64,000 nt of DNA from Mesonia aestuariivivens (GTDB lineage Bacteria; Bacteroidota; Bacteroidia; Flavobacteriales; Flavobacteriaceae), in NCBI RefSeq assembly GCF_019311235.1, contig NZ_JAHWDF010000005.1, forward strand, positions 124,001 to 188,000, in the 5' to 3' direction. Position 1 is the first letter of the stretch. The number at the start of each line of letters is the position of its first letter. The translations under genes were made by a program, and so were the position numbers. Shown piece after piece: positions 63,974-64,000 of this stretch. The notes beneath the pieces are model-generated. The model did no database searches. It saw only the letters and a list, made by a program, of their open reading frames with translations, and was not told the DNA's origin.

Positions 63974-64000
63974 AGAATAATTAACTTATTGAATAAGAAA

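Overview
The window looks like chromosomal sequence from a marine-type member of the Flavobacteriaceae (Bacteroidota). DNA is AT-rich; secreted proteins end in type IX secretion (T9SS) sorting domains; lipoproteins are common; several genes have the Bacteroidota -7 promoter element TAnnTTTG; and typical flavobacterial families are present (LETM1-related protein, DUF4199, type B L31, LytS/LytTR pairs with 2TM domains, LVIVD lipoproteins). I saw no tRNA, rRNA, CRISPR array, prophage or transposase, and no gene-free stretch over 300 bases. I cannot name the genus.

Layout. 1-8.8 kb: a TlpA-type thiol lipoprotein, a large GAF-domain protein, a convergent HD-PycTM membrane protein, and a 1244-residue lipoprotein joining a metallophosphoesterase, a kinase-like middle and an outer-membrane barrel. 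8.8-16.5 kb: a secreted choice-of-anchor-I protein, a LytS kinase / 2TM / LytTR operon, a decayed T9SS gene and a LETM1-related gene. 16.8-28.5 kb: a stress-like block with an ECF sigma/RskA-type anti-sigma pair, a lipoprotein, a diacylglycerol-kinase-like enzyme divergent from an App1 phosphatase, a YtxH protein, a trehalose-6-phosphate synthase/phosphatase fusion divergent from a GH15 enzyme, and two MscS channels. 28.6-30.9 kb: a frameshifted and an intact LVIVD lipoprotein, then an SMP-30 lipoprotein.

31.0-39.7 kb is a fatty-acid degradation locus: a MarR regulator, a hydroxyacyl-CoA dehydrogenase/enoyl-CoA hydratase, a thiolase and an acyl-CoA dehydrogenase in one operon, with a separate acyl-CoA ligase. 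A 16-bp palindrome sits where the -33 box of the MarR promoter should be. Two small four-helix-bundle genes, each inside its own inverted repeat, interrupt the operon. 39.8-48.9 kb holds a processive-type glycosyltransferase, a lipoprotein, purL, a secreted endonuclease I and an RNA m5C methyltransferase. 49.0-56.7 kb holds a YCF48-like lipoprotein and a tightly packed minus-strand run (DUF4199, GT2, phosphohexomutase, MsbA-like ABC exporter, second ECF sigma module). After rpmE2 and a secreted reprolysin-like protease, 59.7-64 kb holds a sulfur-type cluster: cytochrome c, a Cys-rich Crp/Fnr regulator, a TauE/SafE-type exporter, a sterol-desaturase-family enzyme and an ETHE1-like metallo-beta-lactamase/rhodanese fusion.

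The observations I rate highest are the phosphoesterase/kinase-like/barrel fusion, the HD-PycTM protein with no cyclase nearby, the four-helix-bundle cassettes in the fatty-acid operon, the MarR operator/promoter overlap, and the Cys-rich Crp regulator beside persulfide-type enzymes. Two pseudogenes with identifiable lesions are also described. All functions are inferred from motifs read by eye; no database search was run.
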